Shown here piece after piece: positions 24,241-32,521 of a DNA stretch of 64,000 bases. The translations under genes and the position numbers were made by a program. The stretch covers positions 13,980-77,979 of the forward strand of contig JBEBSD010000025.1 in assembly GCA_040394475.1 (NCBI GenBank), given 5' to 3'. The stretch is from JBEBSD01 sp040394475 (GTDB lineage: Bacteria; Bacteroidota; Bacteroidia; Cytophagales; Spirosomataceae). The notes under the pieces were generated by a model. That model saw nothing but the letters and a program-made list of their open reading frames with translations. It was not told the DNA's origin and made no database searches. Numbering within the stretch: position 1 is the first letter of the stretch; each line of letters begins with the position of its first letter.

Positions 24241-25565
24241 ATTTTTCAACCCTGATACAGAATTTTCATTACCTGAGGTACTCGGTAGGGATATCGATGA
24301 TGGTCAATGGTTTTCCGATTATATTCTTTGTGCGGGACACCCTAGGCATCGGTCCGGCGAGCAGTGTTTTTACCGCGGTGTTTTTCGTTGCCGCACTCCT
24401 GATCATGTTCCCGACAAGGCTTTCGTTGAGGGCTTATAAACCCAATATGCTGCTTTTCCAGCTCGGAATGCTGTTTTTCGGGATCCTGGTCTATTACTTT
24501 TTCTTTTTCAACGGGGTGGGGAAAGGGGTTACCGATATTGCCAATTTTGGGCTGACCTTCCTGTTTTTTATCTTGTTGCTCTACGTACCGAATGAGGTTC
24601 AGAAGACCCTGGTACTGGTCTTGTTTGCCATGTCATTCCTGAACAACCTGACCTTGATTTACTCGTTGCTGACCAACCCCAGCTGGACCCTCGGAATGCG
24701 TGCGGCCGTGACGTTTGCCAATGAAAATGCCCAGGAAGGAGGAAATCCCCACCTGGCTGCCCGGAATGCCTTGATCTGCCTGCTGACGGCCTATGTGCTG
24801 ATCGGGGAATACAAACAGGTACTGGTGAAGGTATTCTTTATCCTGTCGGTATTATTTGCCTTTGCAGTAATTATCCTGACCCAGTCCAAGTCCTGCCTGT
24901 TGGGAACGGGCATTATTATGGCGACCCATTTTTTCCTGCGGTTTAACTTCTCCACGCTGGGAAGCTCCATACGGCAGCTTTTTACACTTCGCGTATTGAC
25001 CATTGTACTGGTAGTCATAGGACTCATCAATTACCTCATCAAGCGGTTTCACGGAGTCTATAGTATCATTCTGGGATACTGGGACGTCCTGGGGACCCGG
25101 TTTGAAAACGTCATTTTCACCACCTTCGGATTGGAAACGGGGGAGGATGTGGAGGTAGATGCCTCGGCAATGGGCCGGATCGACAGCTTCGAGTTTTTCG
25201 AGAGGGCGCTGGACGACCCAAAGGTGCTGATTATCGGCAACGGGTATAAGACAGAATTTATGGACGTTCCGCCAATTGAGATGCTCGGAAATCACGGCAT
25301 CATCGGCGCAGCGGTTTTCATGGCGTTGAATTTCTATTTTTTCTATTTTTCTATCCGGGAAATCAAATTTCAACGCAGCGCCTTTGCCGTTTTCCTGGCT
25401 TCCTTTTTTATGTATTTCCCGGCGCTGCTGATTTCTTCCGGACGTCCTTACGATATCGCTTACTGGTTTCCCTATGTGCTGTTTATACGGTTTTTAGGGT
25501 TGCCTTATTTAGGTCCGATAGAAAAAGAAAAGAAAAAGCAAGCCACCGGCCTGGCTACTGTGTAG
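24237..25565 (+). CDS. O-antigen ligase/polymerase-like membrane protein
   Basis: A 442-residue integral membrane protein with about 11-12 hydrophobic segments. A long extracytoplasmic loop lies in the second half (around residues 275-350), followed by GNHGIIGAAVFMALNFYFFYF. This matches the WaaL/Wzy (O-antigen ligase-like) layout, in which the loop carries the active site and a histidine-containing motif precedes the next helix. It may ligate the finished glycan to its acceptor or polymerise repeat units. Because the locus also has a Wzm/Wzt exporter, ligase is the simpler reading (inference). Confidence 0.72.
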   Translation: MNFSTLIQNFHYLRYSVGISMMVNGFPIIFFVRDTLGIGPASSVFTAVFFVAALLIMFPTRLSLRAYKPNMLLFQLGMLFFGILVYYFFFFNGVGKGVTDIANFGLTFLFFILLLYVPNEVQKTLVLVLFAMSFLNNLTLIYSLLTNPSWTLGMRAAVTFANENAQEGGNPHLAARNALICLLTAYVLIGEYKQVLVKVFFILSVLFAFAVIILTQSKSCLLGTGIIMATHFFLRFNFSTLGSSIRQLFTLRVLTIVLVVIGLINYLIKRFHGVYSIILGYWDVLGTRFENVIFTTFGLETGEDVEVDASAMGRIDSFEFFERALDDPKVLIIGNGYKTEFMDVPPIEMLGNHGIIGAAVFMALNFYFFYFSIREIKFQRSAFAVFLASFFMYFPALLISSGRPYDIAYWFPYVLFIRFLGLPYLGPIEKEKKKQATGLATV

Positions 25566-25604
25566 GCAATTATACATTCACCTGAAAGCATTATACCCGT
25601 TTCA

Positions 25605-26777
25605 TTGTCTGCTCCCGTCCACCATACGTTCGCCCGATTTTTTTCCCGGAATATTGTTCATGGAAAATTGATCCCTGAAATTGACGGCCTGCGCTTTTTA
25701 GCGATATTGCTCGTATTCCTGCACCATGTTCATTCCTTTTTCGAGTTCAGCAGTACGGCTGTTTTTACGGACACGGAGCAGTACGAAGGCCTGCGCCGCT
25801 GGCTGATCGAAAGCCGGAAAGGCGTGGAGCTTTTTTTTGTGATCAGCGGGTTTATCCTGGCCCTCCCGTTTGCCAGAGCTTACCTGTCCGGTACGAAGTC
25901 CCCCTCGCTGGGCCGGTATTTCAAACGGAGGCTGACGCGCCTGGAGCCGCCCTATATAGCGGCGTTGCTGATGATGCTGGTGATGTTTATGATCCTGACG
26001 GAGATGGACTTCCCGTTTGCGTTCCGGAGTTTTCTGACGAGTGTCTTTTACAGTCATAATATTGTCTATGAAAAGCCGTCATTTTTATTGTCGGTAGCCT
26101 GGTCGCTCGAGCTGGAAGTCCATTTTTACCTCATCGCTCCCTTGTTGTTCTTGTTGTTGAAATTGCCGGAAACCAGTCGCAGGATCGCGCTGACGGCGAT
26201 GATCATCCTGCTTCCCTGGGTCCAGGCTTCGTATCAGACTCCTGTATATTACCTGTTTCATTATGTTCAGTATTTTCTGGCCGGCATTTTACTGGCAGAT
26301 CTGTACCTGAAGCGACCGGCCGTCAATTCGGAGTCGTGGGTGGTTACGGTGGCGGGCGGCCTGCTTTTTGCGGGTGTGATCGGGTTCCCGCATGTGCGGA
26401 CGCATTTCATAGCGGAGCAGGAGGAGGTGTATTACGCGATGGCATTTCCCGTACTGATTCTTGTGTTCTATTATGTGGTGCTTACAAACCCTTTCTGGAA
26501 AGCGGTTTTCAGTATCCGGTGGGTGTCACTGATCGGTGGGATGTGCTATTCGATTTACCTGCTGCATCAACCGATTCTGACGGCCGTTATGAAAGTGCTG
26601 CTGCGTTACCAGTTCTCGGAGTCCTATGCCGTTGAAATGCTGATAAAGACGCTGTTGTGCGTGCCGCCGGTGCTGATCGGCAGCGCCGTGTTTTTCCTGC
26701 TGATTGAGAAACCCTGTATGGATCCGGCGTGGCCTTCAAAGCTGTGGCGCCGGCTCCGGGGGCGAAAAGCGCAATAG
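25605..26777 (+). CDS. Membrane acyltransferase (acyltransferase 3 family)
   Basis: A 390-residue membrane enzyme that O-acylates sugars of the surface glycan. The acyltransferase-3 hallmarks are visible: IPEIDGLRFLAILLVFLHHVHSFF (split by a helix) with the catalytic histidine, GVELFFVISGFILALPF, and RYFKRRLTRLEPPYIAALLMM. About ten hydrophobic segments follow, with YSIYLLHQPILTAVM near the end. I see no ATG near the family's usual start, so I keep the TTG at 25605, giving MSAPVHHTFARFFSRN. An SGNH hydrolase follows, and the two activities often occur together in glycan O-acetylation. Confidence 0.88.
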   Translation: MSAPVHHTFARFFSRNIVHGKLIPEIDGLRFLAILLVFLHHVHSFFEFSSTAVFTDTEQYEGLRRWLIESRKGVELFFVISGFILALPFARAYLSGTKSPSLGRYFKRRLTRLEPPYIAALLMMLVMFMILTEMDFPFAFRSFLTSVFYSHNIVYEKPSFLLSVAWSLELEVHFYLIAPLLFLLLKLPETSRRIALTAMIILLPWVQASYQTPVYYLFHYVQYFLAGILLADLYLKRPAVNSESWVVTVAGGLLFAGVIGFPHVRTHFIAEQEEVYYAMAFPVLILVFYYVVLTNPFWKAVFSIRWVSLIGGMCYSIYLLHQPILTAVMKVLLRYQFSESYAVEMLIKTLLCVPPVLIGSAVFFLLIEKPCMDPAWPSKLWRRLRGRKAQ

Positions 26778-26782
26778 CGGAG

Positions 26783-26813
26783 TTTTGTCACAAGTTCAAA
26801 ACGACTAACTTTG
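26783..26813 (+). promoter_or_regulatory. Candidate internal promoter
   Basis: A TTTTG at 26783-26787 is followed after 18 bases by TAACTTTG at 26806-26813. This matches the Bacteroidota layout of a -33 TTTG box and a -7 TAnnTTTG box with normal spacing. The ATG of the next gene lies 22 bases further on. It would divide the polysaccharide locus into at least two transcription units. Confidence 0.6.
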
Positions 26814-26835
26814 CGGGCTTTTACTGGAATTTAGT

Positions 26836-27780
26836 ATGTCCCGAATAATAAAGAGGTTACTGGTTGCACTTTTACTGATTGCAGCAGGCATCGAGCTGGT
26901 ATTGCGGTATGCATTCGGTTTTTGCAATGCCCCGCTCTATGTCGCCCATCCGCAGTACGAGTACATCTATGCGCCCAATCAGGAAGTGAAACGATTCGGG
27001 AATCATATCCGGACCAACTCGCTGTCGATGCGGAGTAAGGAGCTGTCGTCTGCTGATTCGGTAGTGGTGCTGCTGATTGGTGATTCGGTTGTCAACGGAG
27101 GGAGCCTGACCGATCAGGATAGCCTGGCGTCAACCCTTCTGGAAAGCCGCTTGTCCGGGGCGTTGGAGCAGCCCGTACGGGTACTCAATATTTCAGCCGG
27201 TTCGTGGGGGCCCGACAACGGGGCTGCCTACCTGCAGGCACACGGATTATTCGGAGCGCGGGTAATGTGCCTGGTGGCGAGCAGCCATGATGCGCACGAT
27301 CGTATGACCCATGAAAAAATAGTGGGCGTGGACCCGAATCTTCCCGACAGGCAGTATCGACTTGCCCTTTTGGAGCTTTGGGACCGTTACCTGTATCCCC
27401 TGTATTTCAGGGATTTTTCCGTTTCGGAGGCCAAGTATTTTGCTCCCGTTTCCGAAGGCGGAATCCGGAAGGACGGAGATGGGTTTAATCCCGGATTTAT
27501 GGAATTGAAAGAAATTGCGAAGCGGGAAGGAATTCCGTTTTTTATTTACCTTCACCCGGAGATATCGGAAGTGGAAGCGGGAGCTTACAATGAACAGGGG
27601 CATGAGATTATTCGTTTTGCTGACGATCACGGCGTGCGGCTGGTAGCAGAACTGGAGCATGGACCCCGGCTGTCCAACTACCGGAGCGGGGACGTCATCC
27701 ATTACAATTCCCGCGGCCAGGCGTTTCTGGCGCGTAACCTGTACCCGCTTTTCCTGGAGTACCTGAAAGCCCCTATGTGA
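26836..27780 (+). CDS. SGNH-hydrolase-like membrane-anchored protein
   Basis: A 314-residue protein with an N-terminal hydrophobic anchor (residues 7-24, LLVALLLIAAGIELVLRYA), so the catalytic part probably faces the periplasm. The nucleophile block is VVLLIGDSVVNGG (GDSx motif with serine) and the C-terminal block is DVIHYNSRGQAFLARNLYPLF, supplying the Asp and His of the SGNH triad. This resembles acyl-ester hydrolases or acetyltransferase partners acting on polysaccharides such as AlgX/AlgJ-like proteins. It follows a candidate promoter and the acyltransferase-3 gene, so deacylation or acylation of the exported glycan is plausible (inference). Confidence 0.75.
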   Translation: MSRIIKRLLVALLLIAAGIELVLRYAFGFCNAPLYVAHPQYEYIYAPNQEVKRFGNHIRTNSLSMRSKELSSADSVVVLLIGDSVVNGGSLTDQDSLASTLLESRLSGALEQPVRVLNISAGSWGPDNGAAYLQAHGLFGARVMCLVASSHDAHDRMTHEKIVGVDPNLPDRQYRLALLELWDRYLYPLYFRDFSVSEAKYFAPVSEGGIRKDGDGFNPGFMELKEIAKREGIPFFIYLHPEISEVEAGAYNEQGHEIIRFADDHGVRLVAELEHGPRLSNYRSGDVIHYNSRGQAFLARNLYPLFLEYLKAPM

Positions 27781-28928
27781 TGCGTATTTTAATCATTCAT
27801 AATCAATTGTGGGCACACTATAAATCCCGGCTTTTTGCGGGGATTTATGAGGAGCTTCAGCGAAATTATCCGGATGCCGCCTTTCGGGTCGTCCACATTG
27901 CCCTGTATGAATCGGCGCGAAAGACCATGCAGAGCGATTCGTCCGTTGAGTATGCGTATCCGTATGAAGTATTGTTTCGGAAAAGCCTCGACGAAGTAGG
28001 GCTGTGGTCGCGGGTCACGGCTCTTTTTCGGGAATTCCGGAAATTCAGGCCTACGGTGTTGAATGTAACGGGGTATGCCGACTGGGCGCAGGTAGCGCTG
28101 ATGTTCTATGCGCGGCTGAGTGGGGTGAAAGTGGTGCTGTCGTCGGAATCTTCTGCGAAAGATCATCAGCGGTCAGGGTATAAGGAACAGGTGAAGCGAT
28201 GGATTGCCGCGGCGGCCCACGCCTGTTTCTGTTTCGGGAAATCGTCGGCACAGTACCTGATGAGCCTGGGTGTTCCGGAAGCGGCCATTCCGGTTAAAAA
28301 TGCCGCCGTGATTGACGATACACTGGTAGCGGCGACGTACCGGAAAGCGCGGGAACAGTATACCGGAGCAGATTATTTTATTTATACCGGCCGTCTTGCC
28401 GCAGAAAAAAACCTGCTGTTATTGCTGGAAGCCTATGCGGCCCTGGTCGACAGGACGTCAACGGATTGGGGATTGCTGATCGTGGGGGATGGCCCGCAGC
28501 GGCAGGAGCTGGAAATGTGGGCGGAACGGCGCTGCCCGGGGAGGGTCCGGTTTACGGGCGGCGTTCCCTGGTATGAAGTGCCGGGATGGCTGGCGAGGGC
28601 CACCGTGCTGGTTCTGCCCAGCAAATCGGAACCCTGGGGGTTGGTGGTGAACGAGGCGCTGGTATGCGGAATGCCGGTCATTGTGTCCGAACGGTGCGGT
28701 TGTGTGGAAGACCTGGTGGAAAACGGGAAGAACGGGTTCGTGTTCAACCCGGAGGACCGGGAAAGCCTGATCGCCCATATGCGTTATTTTACAGGCCTTT
28801 CTCCTTCGGAGCTGGCCGCTTTTTCCGGGAAGTCCCGGGAGCTGGTGAGCCGTTTTGCCGTCGAAAAAGTTGCGGCGGCAATGGTTCTTACCTATGTTAC
28901 ATTAAGTCAACGGAGCAAGCATCCATGA
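27780..28928 (+). CDS. GT4 family glycosyltransferase
   Basis: A 382-residue GT-B retaining glycosyltransferase. The N-terminal domain is MRILIIHNQLWAHYKSRLFAG. The donor domain is a clear Glycos_transf_1 fold: YFIYTGRLAAEKNLLLLLEAY, IVGDGPQRQELE and VLPSKSEPWGLVVNEALVCGMPVIVSE, with the EX7E motif (SEPWGLVVNE). The ATG shares its first base with the TGA of the SGNH gene; a GTG one codon earlier (27777) is possible but would only add one Met. The stop overlaps the next ATG. Confidence 0.9.
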   Translation: MRILIIHNQLWAHYKSRLFAGIYEELQRNYPDAAFRVVHIALYESARKTMQSDSSVEYAYPYEVLFRKSLDEVGLWSRVTALFREFRKFRPTVLNVTGYADWAQVALMFYARLSGVKVVLSSESSAKDHQRSGYKEQVKRWIAAAAHACFCFGKSSAQYLMSLGVPEAAIPVKNAAVIDDTLVAATYRKAREQYTGADYFIYTGRLAAEKNLLLLLEAYAALVDRTSTDWGLLIVGDGPQRQELEMWAERRCPGRVRFTGGVPWYEVPGWLARATVLVLPSKSEPWGLVVNEALVCGMPVIVSERCGCVEDLVENGKNGFVFNPEDRESLIAHMRYFTGLSPSELAAFSGKSRELVSRFAVEKVAAAMVLTYVTLSQRSKHP

Positions 28929-30076
28929 AAATTCTGAACATCTGCGCCTATACCTGGGAAATCGGAGGGCCGGCGCGGATTATTTATGACCATACGACGG
29001 AAGCGCTGCGACAAGGGCATCAGGTGGCTATTTTAAGTCCGATGTCGCCCGGCGATAAGCTGTATCCGGTGCCGGAAGGCGCAACGCTTATTCCCTGTCT
29101 GCGTACCCCGGTAATCAGCCGGATCTACCGGGAGTTTTCGCTGGAATTGTACGGTTATCTGAAAAAACATATCCGGGAGTATGATATTGTACACATTCAC
29201 GGAATCTGGCATTTCGGGAGCCTGGCGCCTTTTCTGATTCCCAATAAAGTGCCGCGGGTGATTACGATCCATGGTTTGCTCGACAGGTGGGCCATCCGCC
29301 ATAGCGGCTGGAAGAAGTCCCTCGTCTCGGCGCTCTACCAGAAGCGGCTGCTGCGGAAAACGGATCTGATCCAGGTGAATAATTCGGAGGAGGAGGAAGA
29401 TGTGACCCTGTACCTGGGCGCGCCTCCCCGCAACCTGAAGATTATCCCCAACGGGATGCGCCTGGACGACTACAGCTCCTTACCGGAGCGCGGGCTGTTT
29501 CTGAAGCATTTTCACTTGCAGGATACGGGAAAAACAATCCTGTTCATGGGGAGGCTGAATCGTAAGAAGGGGCTGGACCTCTTGTTACCGGCTTTTGAAA
29601 AATACCATCAGCAGCACCCGGATGCCCGGCTGATCCTCGCCGGCCCGGACGACGGCTATGAGGCGGCGACCCGGGCTTTTCTGGAAGCACACAACCTGAC
29701 GGAGGCGGTGAAACTGGTGGGAATGCTTACGGGAGAGTTGAAAATGAAGGCATTGGCCGATGCTGCCGTGTTTGTGCTGCCTACCTATTCGGAAGGGTTT
29801 TCAATCGCAGTGCTCGAAGCAATGGCTGCGGGGGTACCCGTGATTGTCTCCGACCGGACCGGATTTGGTGATTATACGCGGGAATACGAGGCGGCGGCGC
29901 TTACGGAACTGAATGCAGCAAACCTGACGGAAAACCTGGAAAAGGTGCTGGGTGATGAAAGCTACCGCCGTACCATTGCTGCGAATGCCTTACGGATGGT
30001 AACCGGGCTGTTTGATATCCGGGTGGTGGCCAATACACTGCTTGAGGAATACAAAAAACTGGGGACGGTACACTAA
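28925..30076 (+). CDS. GT4 family glycosyltransferase
   Basis: A 383-residue GT-B enzyme. The N-terminal domain begins MKILNICAYTWEIGGPARIIYD, a classical GT4 acceptor-domain start. The donor domain shows TILFMGRLNRKKGLDLLLPAFEKY, LILAGPDDGYE and VLPTYSEGFSIAVLEAMAAGVPVIVSD, with the EX7E motif EGFSIAVLE. The frame remains open upstream to 28586, but that stretch overlaps the previous glycosyltransferase and encodes low-complexity Gly/Arg sequence, so I start at ATG 28925, which overlaps the previous TGA in an ATGA arrangement. Confidence 0.92.
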   Translation: MKILNICAYTWEIGGPARIIYDHTTEALRQGHQVAILSPMSPGDKLYPVPEGATLIPCLRTPVISRIYREFSLELYGYLKKHIREYDIVHIHGIWHFGSLAPFLIPNKVPRVITIHGLLDRWAIRHSGWKKSLVSALYQKRLLRKTDLIQVNNSEEEEDVTLYLGAPPRNLKIIPNGMRLDDYSSLPERGLFLKHFHLQDTGKTILFMGRLNRKKGLDLLLPAFEKYHQQHPDARLILAGPDDGYEAATRAFLEAHNLTEAVKLVGMLTGELKMKALADAAVFVLPTYSEGFSIAVLEAMAAGVPVIVSDRTGFGDYTREYEAAALTELNAANLTENLEKVLGDESYRRTIAANALRMVTGLFDIRVVANTLLEEYKKLGTVH

Positions 30077-30122
30077 TTGTATGCAAGGTGGATAGAACTG
30101 GTGAATACATGTGCTGTTGAGT

Positions 30123-31061
30123 ATGATTGATCTTACCGTACTGATTCTTACCCATAACGAATCCAGGCATATTGGCCGTTGCCTGGATAGTTTCCGGGGA
30201 GTGACCGATAAGTTTTTTATTGTGGATTCGTTTTCGACGGACGATACGGTAGCGATCGCCCGGGAACGGGGGGCGGTCGTCGTGCAAAACCCCTGGGTGT
30301 CCTATGCGTTTCAGTTTAACTACGGGATCGACCACAACCCCTATCCAAGCCGGTGGCTGATGCGGATGGATGCCGACGAATACCTCACTCCCGAGCTTGC
30401 AGCAGAATTGAAGTCGGTACTCTCCGCACCGGCCGGGAGCTCCGCGGAGGCAACCGGTTTTTATGTAAAGCGCCGCGTCTATTTTATGAACCAATGGATC
30501 CGGCGGGGCGGGTACTATCCGGTCTGGCTGCTGCGGATCTGGCGAAACGGACAAGGGCGCTGTGAAGAGCTGTGGATGGATGAACATATTAAACTGACGG
30601 CGGGAACAACATCGAACCTGAAATACGATCTCGTCGATCATAATTTGAACAATCTGACCTGGTGGACACAAAAACATAATCATTATGCCATTCGGGAAGT
30701 TATTGATTTGCTGAATATTAAGTATAATTTTGAGGAAAAATCGACGGTTGAACCGGCGCTATGGGGAACCCAGGAACAACGGACAAGGTATCTGAAAATC
30801 AAGTATGCCGGGTTGCCATTGTTCACGCGGCCCTTCCTGTACTTCGGGTACCGGTATGTGATCAGACTTGGTTTTTTAGATGGTATAAAAGGCCTGATCT
30901 GGCATATGCTGCAAGGGGGCTGGTACCGGTTCCTCGTCGATGCAAAGCTTTACGAGGTCTATCAGAGAGCCGGCAAAGATAAGGAAGCAATTATCCGGTA
31001 TTTTAAAGATGAACATGGAAAAGATGTCCGAAATCCCAACCGATCTGTCCCGGTACAATAA
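30123..31061 (+). CDS. GT2 family glycosyltransferase
   Basis: A 312-residue GT-A enzyme. It begins MIDLTVLILTHNESRHIGRCLDS and carries KFFIVDSFSTDDTVAIARERGA and MRMDADEYLTPELAAELKS, whose DADE is the metal-binding site. This resembles the WaaE/KdtX-like and Lgt-type subgroup of GT2 (THNE start), which often adds the first heptose or hexose branch. The C-terminal half lacks strong transmembrane helices. ATG 30123 gives the family's normal start; a GTG at 30111 would add four residues. Confidence 0.9.
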   Translation: MIDLTVLILTHNESRHIGRCLDSFRGVTDKFFIVDSFSTDDTVAIARERGAVVVQNPWVSYAFQFNYGIDHNPYPSRWLMRMDADEYLTPELAAELKSVLSAPAGSSAEATGFYVKRRVYFMNQWIRRGGYYPVWLLRIWRNGQGRCEELWMDEHIKLTAGTTSNLKYDLVDHNLNNLTWWTQKHNHYAIREVIDLLNIKYNFEEKSTVEPALWGTQEQRTRYLKIKYAGLPLFTRPFLYFGYRYVIRLGFLDGIKGLIWHMLQGGWYRFLVDAKLYEVYQRAGKDKEAIIRYFKDEHGKDVRNPNRSVPVQ

Positions 31062-31581
31062 TGACTGGTACCGGCCCGGAGGGTTTCTCCGGAGGGTCCT
31101 GTGGTATGTGGCAGGCCGGTTGCTTATCAACACTTATGCTCCGGTTCCTAATTTTTTAAAAGTGCTGCTGCTCCGGGGTTTCGGGGCACGCATCGGGAGC
31201 GGAGTGGTCATTAAACCCAAGGTGCTCATTAAATACCCGTGGTTTCTGTGTGTAGAAAACAATACCTGGATAGGAGAAAAAGTGTGGATTGACAACCTCA
31301 CCCAAGTGCGGATCGGGAAAAATGTTTGCATCTCGCAGGGGGCAATGCTGCTGACCGGGAATCACAATTACAGCAAGGTAGGATTTGATCTGATTGTAGC
31401 CCCTATTCTCCTGGAAGACGGGGTCTGGATCGGGGCCCGGGCGGTAGTTTGTCCGGGAGTGGTTTGTGAAAGCCATGCCGTGCTGACAGTGGCATCTGTC
31501 GCTACACGACAGCTGAAGGCGTATGGAATCTATCAGGGCAATCCGGCGGTATGGTATAAGAACCGGCAAATAAGTGAATGA
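31015..31581 (+). CDS. WcaF-type hexapeptide acetyltransferase
   Basis: A sugar O-acetyltransferase of about 188 residues with a left-handed beta helix. Residues TDLSRYNNDWYRPGGFLRRVLWYV form the WcaF-like N-terminus. The hexapeptide region includes NNTWIGEKVWIDNLTQVRIGKNVCIS and the catalytic histidine in GNHNYSKVGFDL. It ends with GVVCESHAVLTVASVATRQLKAYGIYQGNP, the usual terminal motif. Relatives acetylate exopolysaccharide precursors such as colanic acid. The start is uncertain among ATGs at 31009, 31015 and 31024; all overlap the end of the previous glycosyltransferase by 38-53 bases. Confidence 0.88.
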   Translation: MEKMSEIPTDLSRYNNDWYRPGGFLRRVLWYVAGRLLINTYAPVPNFLKVLLLRGFGARIGSGVVIKPKVLIKYPWFLCVENNTWIGEKVWIDNLTQVRIGKNVCISQGAMLLTGNHNYSKVGFDLIVAPILLEDGVWIGARAVVCPGVVCESHAVLTVASVATRQLKAYGIYQGNPAVWYKNRQISE

Positions 31582-31624
31582 AACCCCGTTTTCTGCGGCG
31601 GCCACTTTCGAATCGTATACAAAA

Positions 31625-32371
31625 GTGAAAATATCAATTATTACGGTCGTTTACAACGGTGAGAAGACTATACAGGAGTGTATAGCGTCGGTGCTTGGGC
31701 AAGATTATTTTAATATTGAATATATCATTGTGGACGGTGCCTCAACTGATGATACGTTGTCAGTAGTGCAGCGGTATGCCGATCGGATTACCCGGGTGGT
31801 GTCGGAGCCCGACCAGGGGATTTATGACGCCATGAACAAAGGGATCGGATATGCAACCGGCGAGGTGGTAGGTGTTTTGAATGCCGATGATGTATACGCT
31901 TCGCCGACGGTATTGTCGCAGGTAGCAGCGGCATTTCAAACACAACAGTGTGAGGCCTGTTACGGGGATCTCTGGTATGTGTCGAACGATTCGTCCGGTC
32001 ATGTAACCCGAAAGTGGGTTTCCGGAAAGTACCGGGAAGGCGCTTTCCTGTGGGGATGGATGCCGCCGCATCCAACCTTTTTCGTCAAACGGGAATCCTA
32101 TCAGCGGTATGGCCTTTTCCGGTTGGATATGGGCAGCGCAGCAGACTATGAATTGATGCTTCGCCTGATCCACAGGTATAAAATCCGCCTAAGTTACCTG
32201 CCCCGGGTGTTGGTCAAAATGCGGGTAGGCGGAGTGAGCAATACGTCGTGGCGCAATCGCTGGAAGGCCAACCGGAAGGATCGGGAAGCGTGGAAGGTGA
32301 ACGGGCTGGAGGCGAACTTTTGGACGCACTGGTTAAAACCGCTGCGGAAAATAGGGCAGTTTCTGCGATGA
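31625..32371 (+). CDS. GT2 family glycosyltransferase
   Basis: A GT-A enzyme of 249-265 residues. It has the typical KISIITVVYNGEKTIQECIASV start, YIIVDGASTDDTLSVV, EPDQGIYDAMNKGIGYATGEVVG and LNADDVYA with the DxD-equivalent ADD. This PDQGIYDAMNKG pattern is the WcaA/WbbL-like group frequent in capsule loci. GTG 31625 puts the start right at the fold; an upstream GTG at 31574 adds 17 residues and overlaps the previous stop by 8 bases, so it cannot be excluded. A 150-base gap follows before the phosphosugar transferase. Confidence 0.88.
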   Translation: MKISIITVVYNGEKTIQECIASVLGQDYFNIEYIIVDGASTDDTLSVVQRYADRITRVVSEPDQGIYDAMNKGIGYATGEVVGVLNADDVYASPTVLSQVAAAFQTQQCEACYGDLWYVSNDSSGHVTRKWVSGKYREGAFLWGWMPPHPTFFVKRESYQRYGLFRLDMGSAADYELMLRLIHRYKIRLSYLPRVLVKMRVGGVSNTSWRNRWKANRKDREAWKVNGLEANFWTHWLKPLRKIGQFLR

Positions 32372-32521
32372 TTCTGATGAAAAATGCCGGTTTCCGGAAG
32401 AGGTACCGTTTACTCATTTTAGCGGTCTGATTTTTGAAATTTGATTGAAATAACATTATTAAATTCCGATATTTGGCGTCCGAAAGGACTTATATCCACC
32501 GAGTCGACAGTAAAAGAAGAT

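Noticed and set aside
28586..28924. N-terminal extension of the GT4 gene as a longer coding region
   Set aside because: The stretch overlaps the preceding glycosyltransferase in another frame and encodes Gly/Arg-rich sequence without a domain; the ATGA overlap at 28925 gives a normal start.
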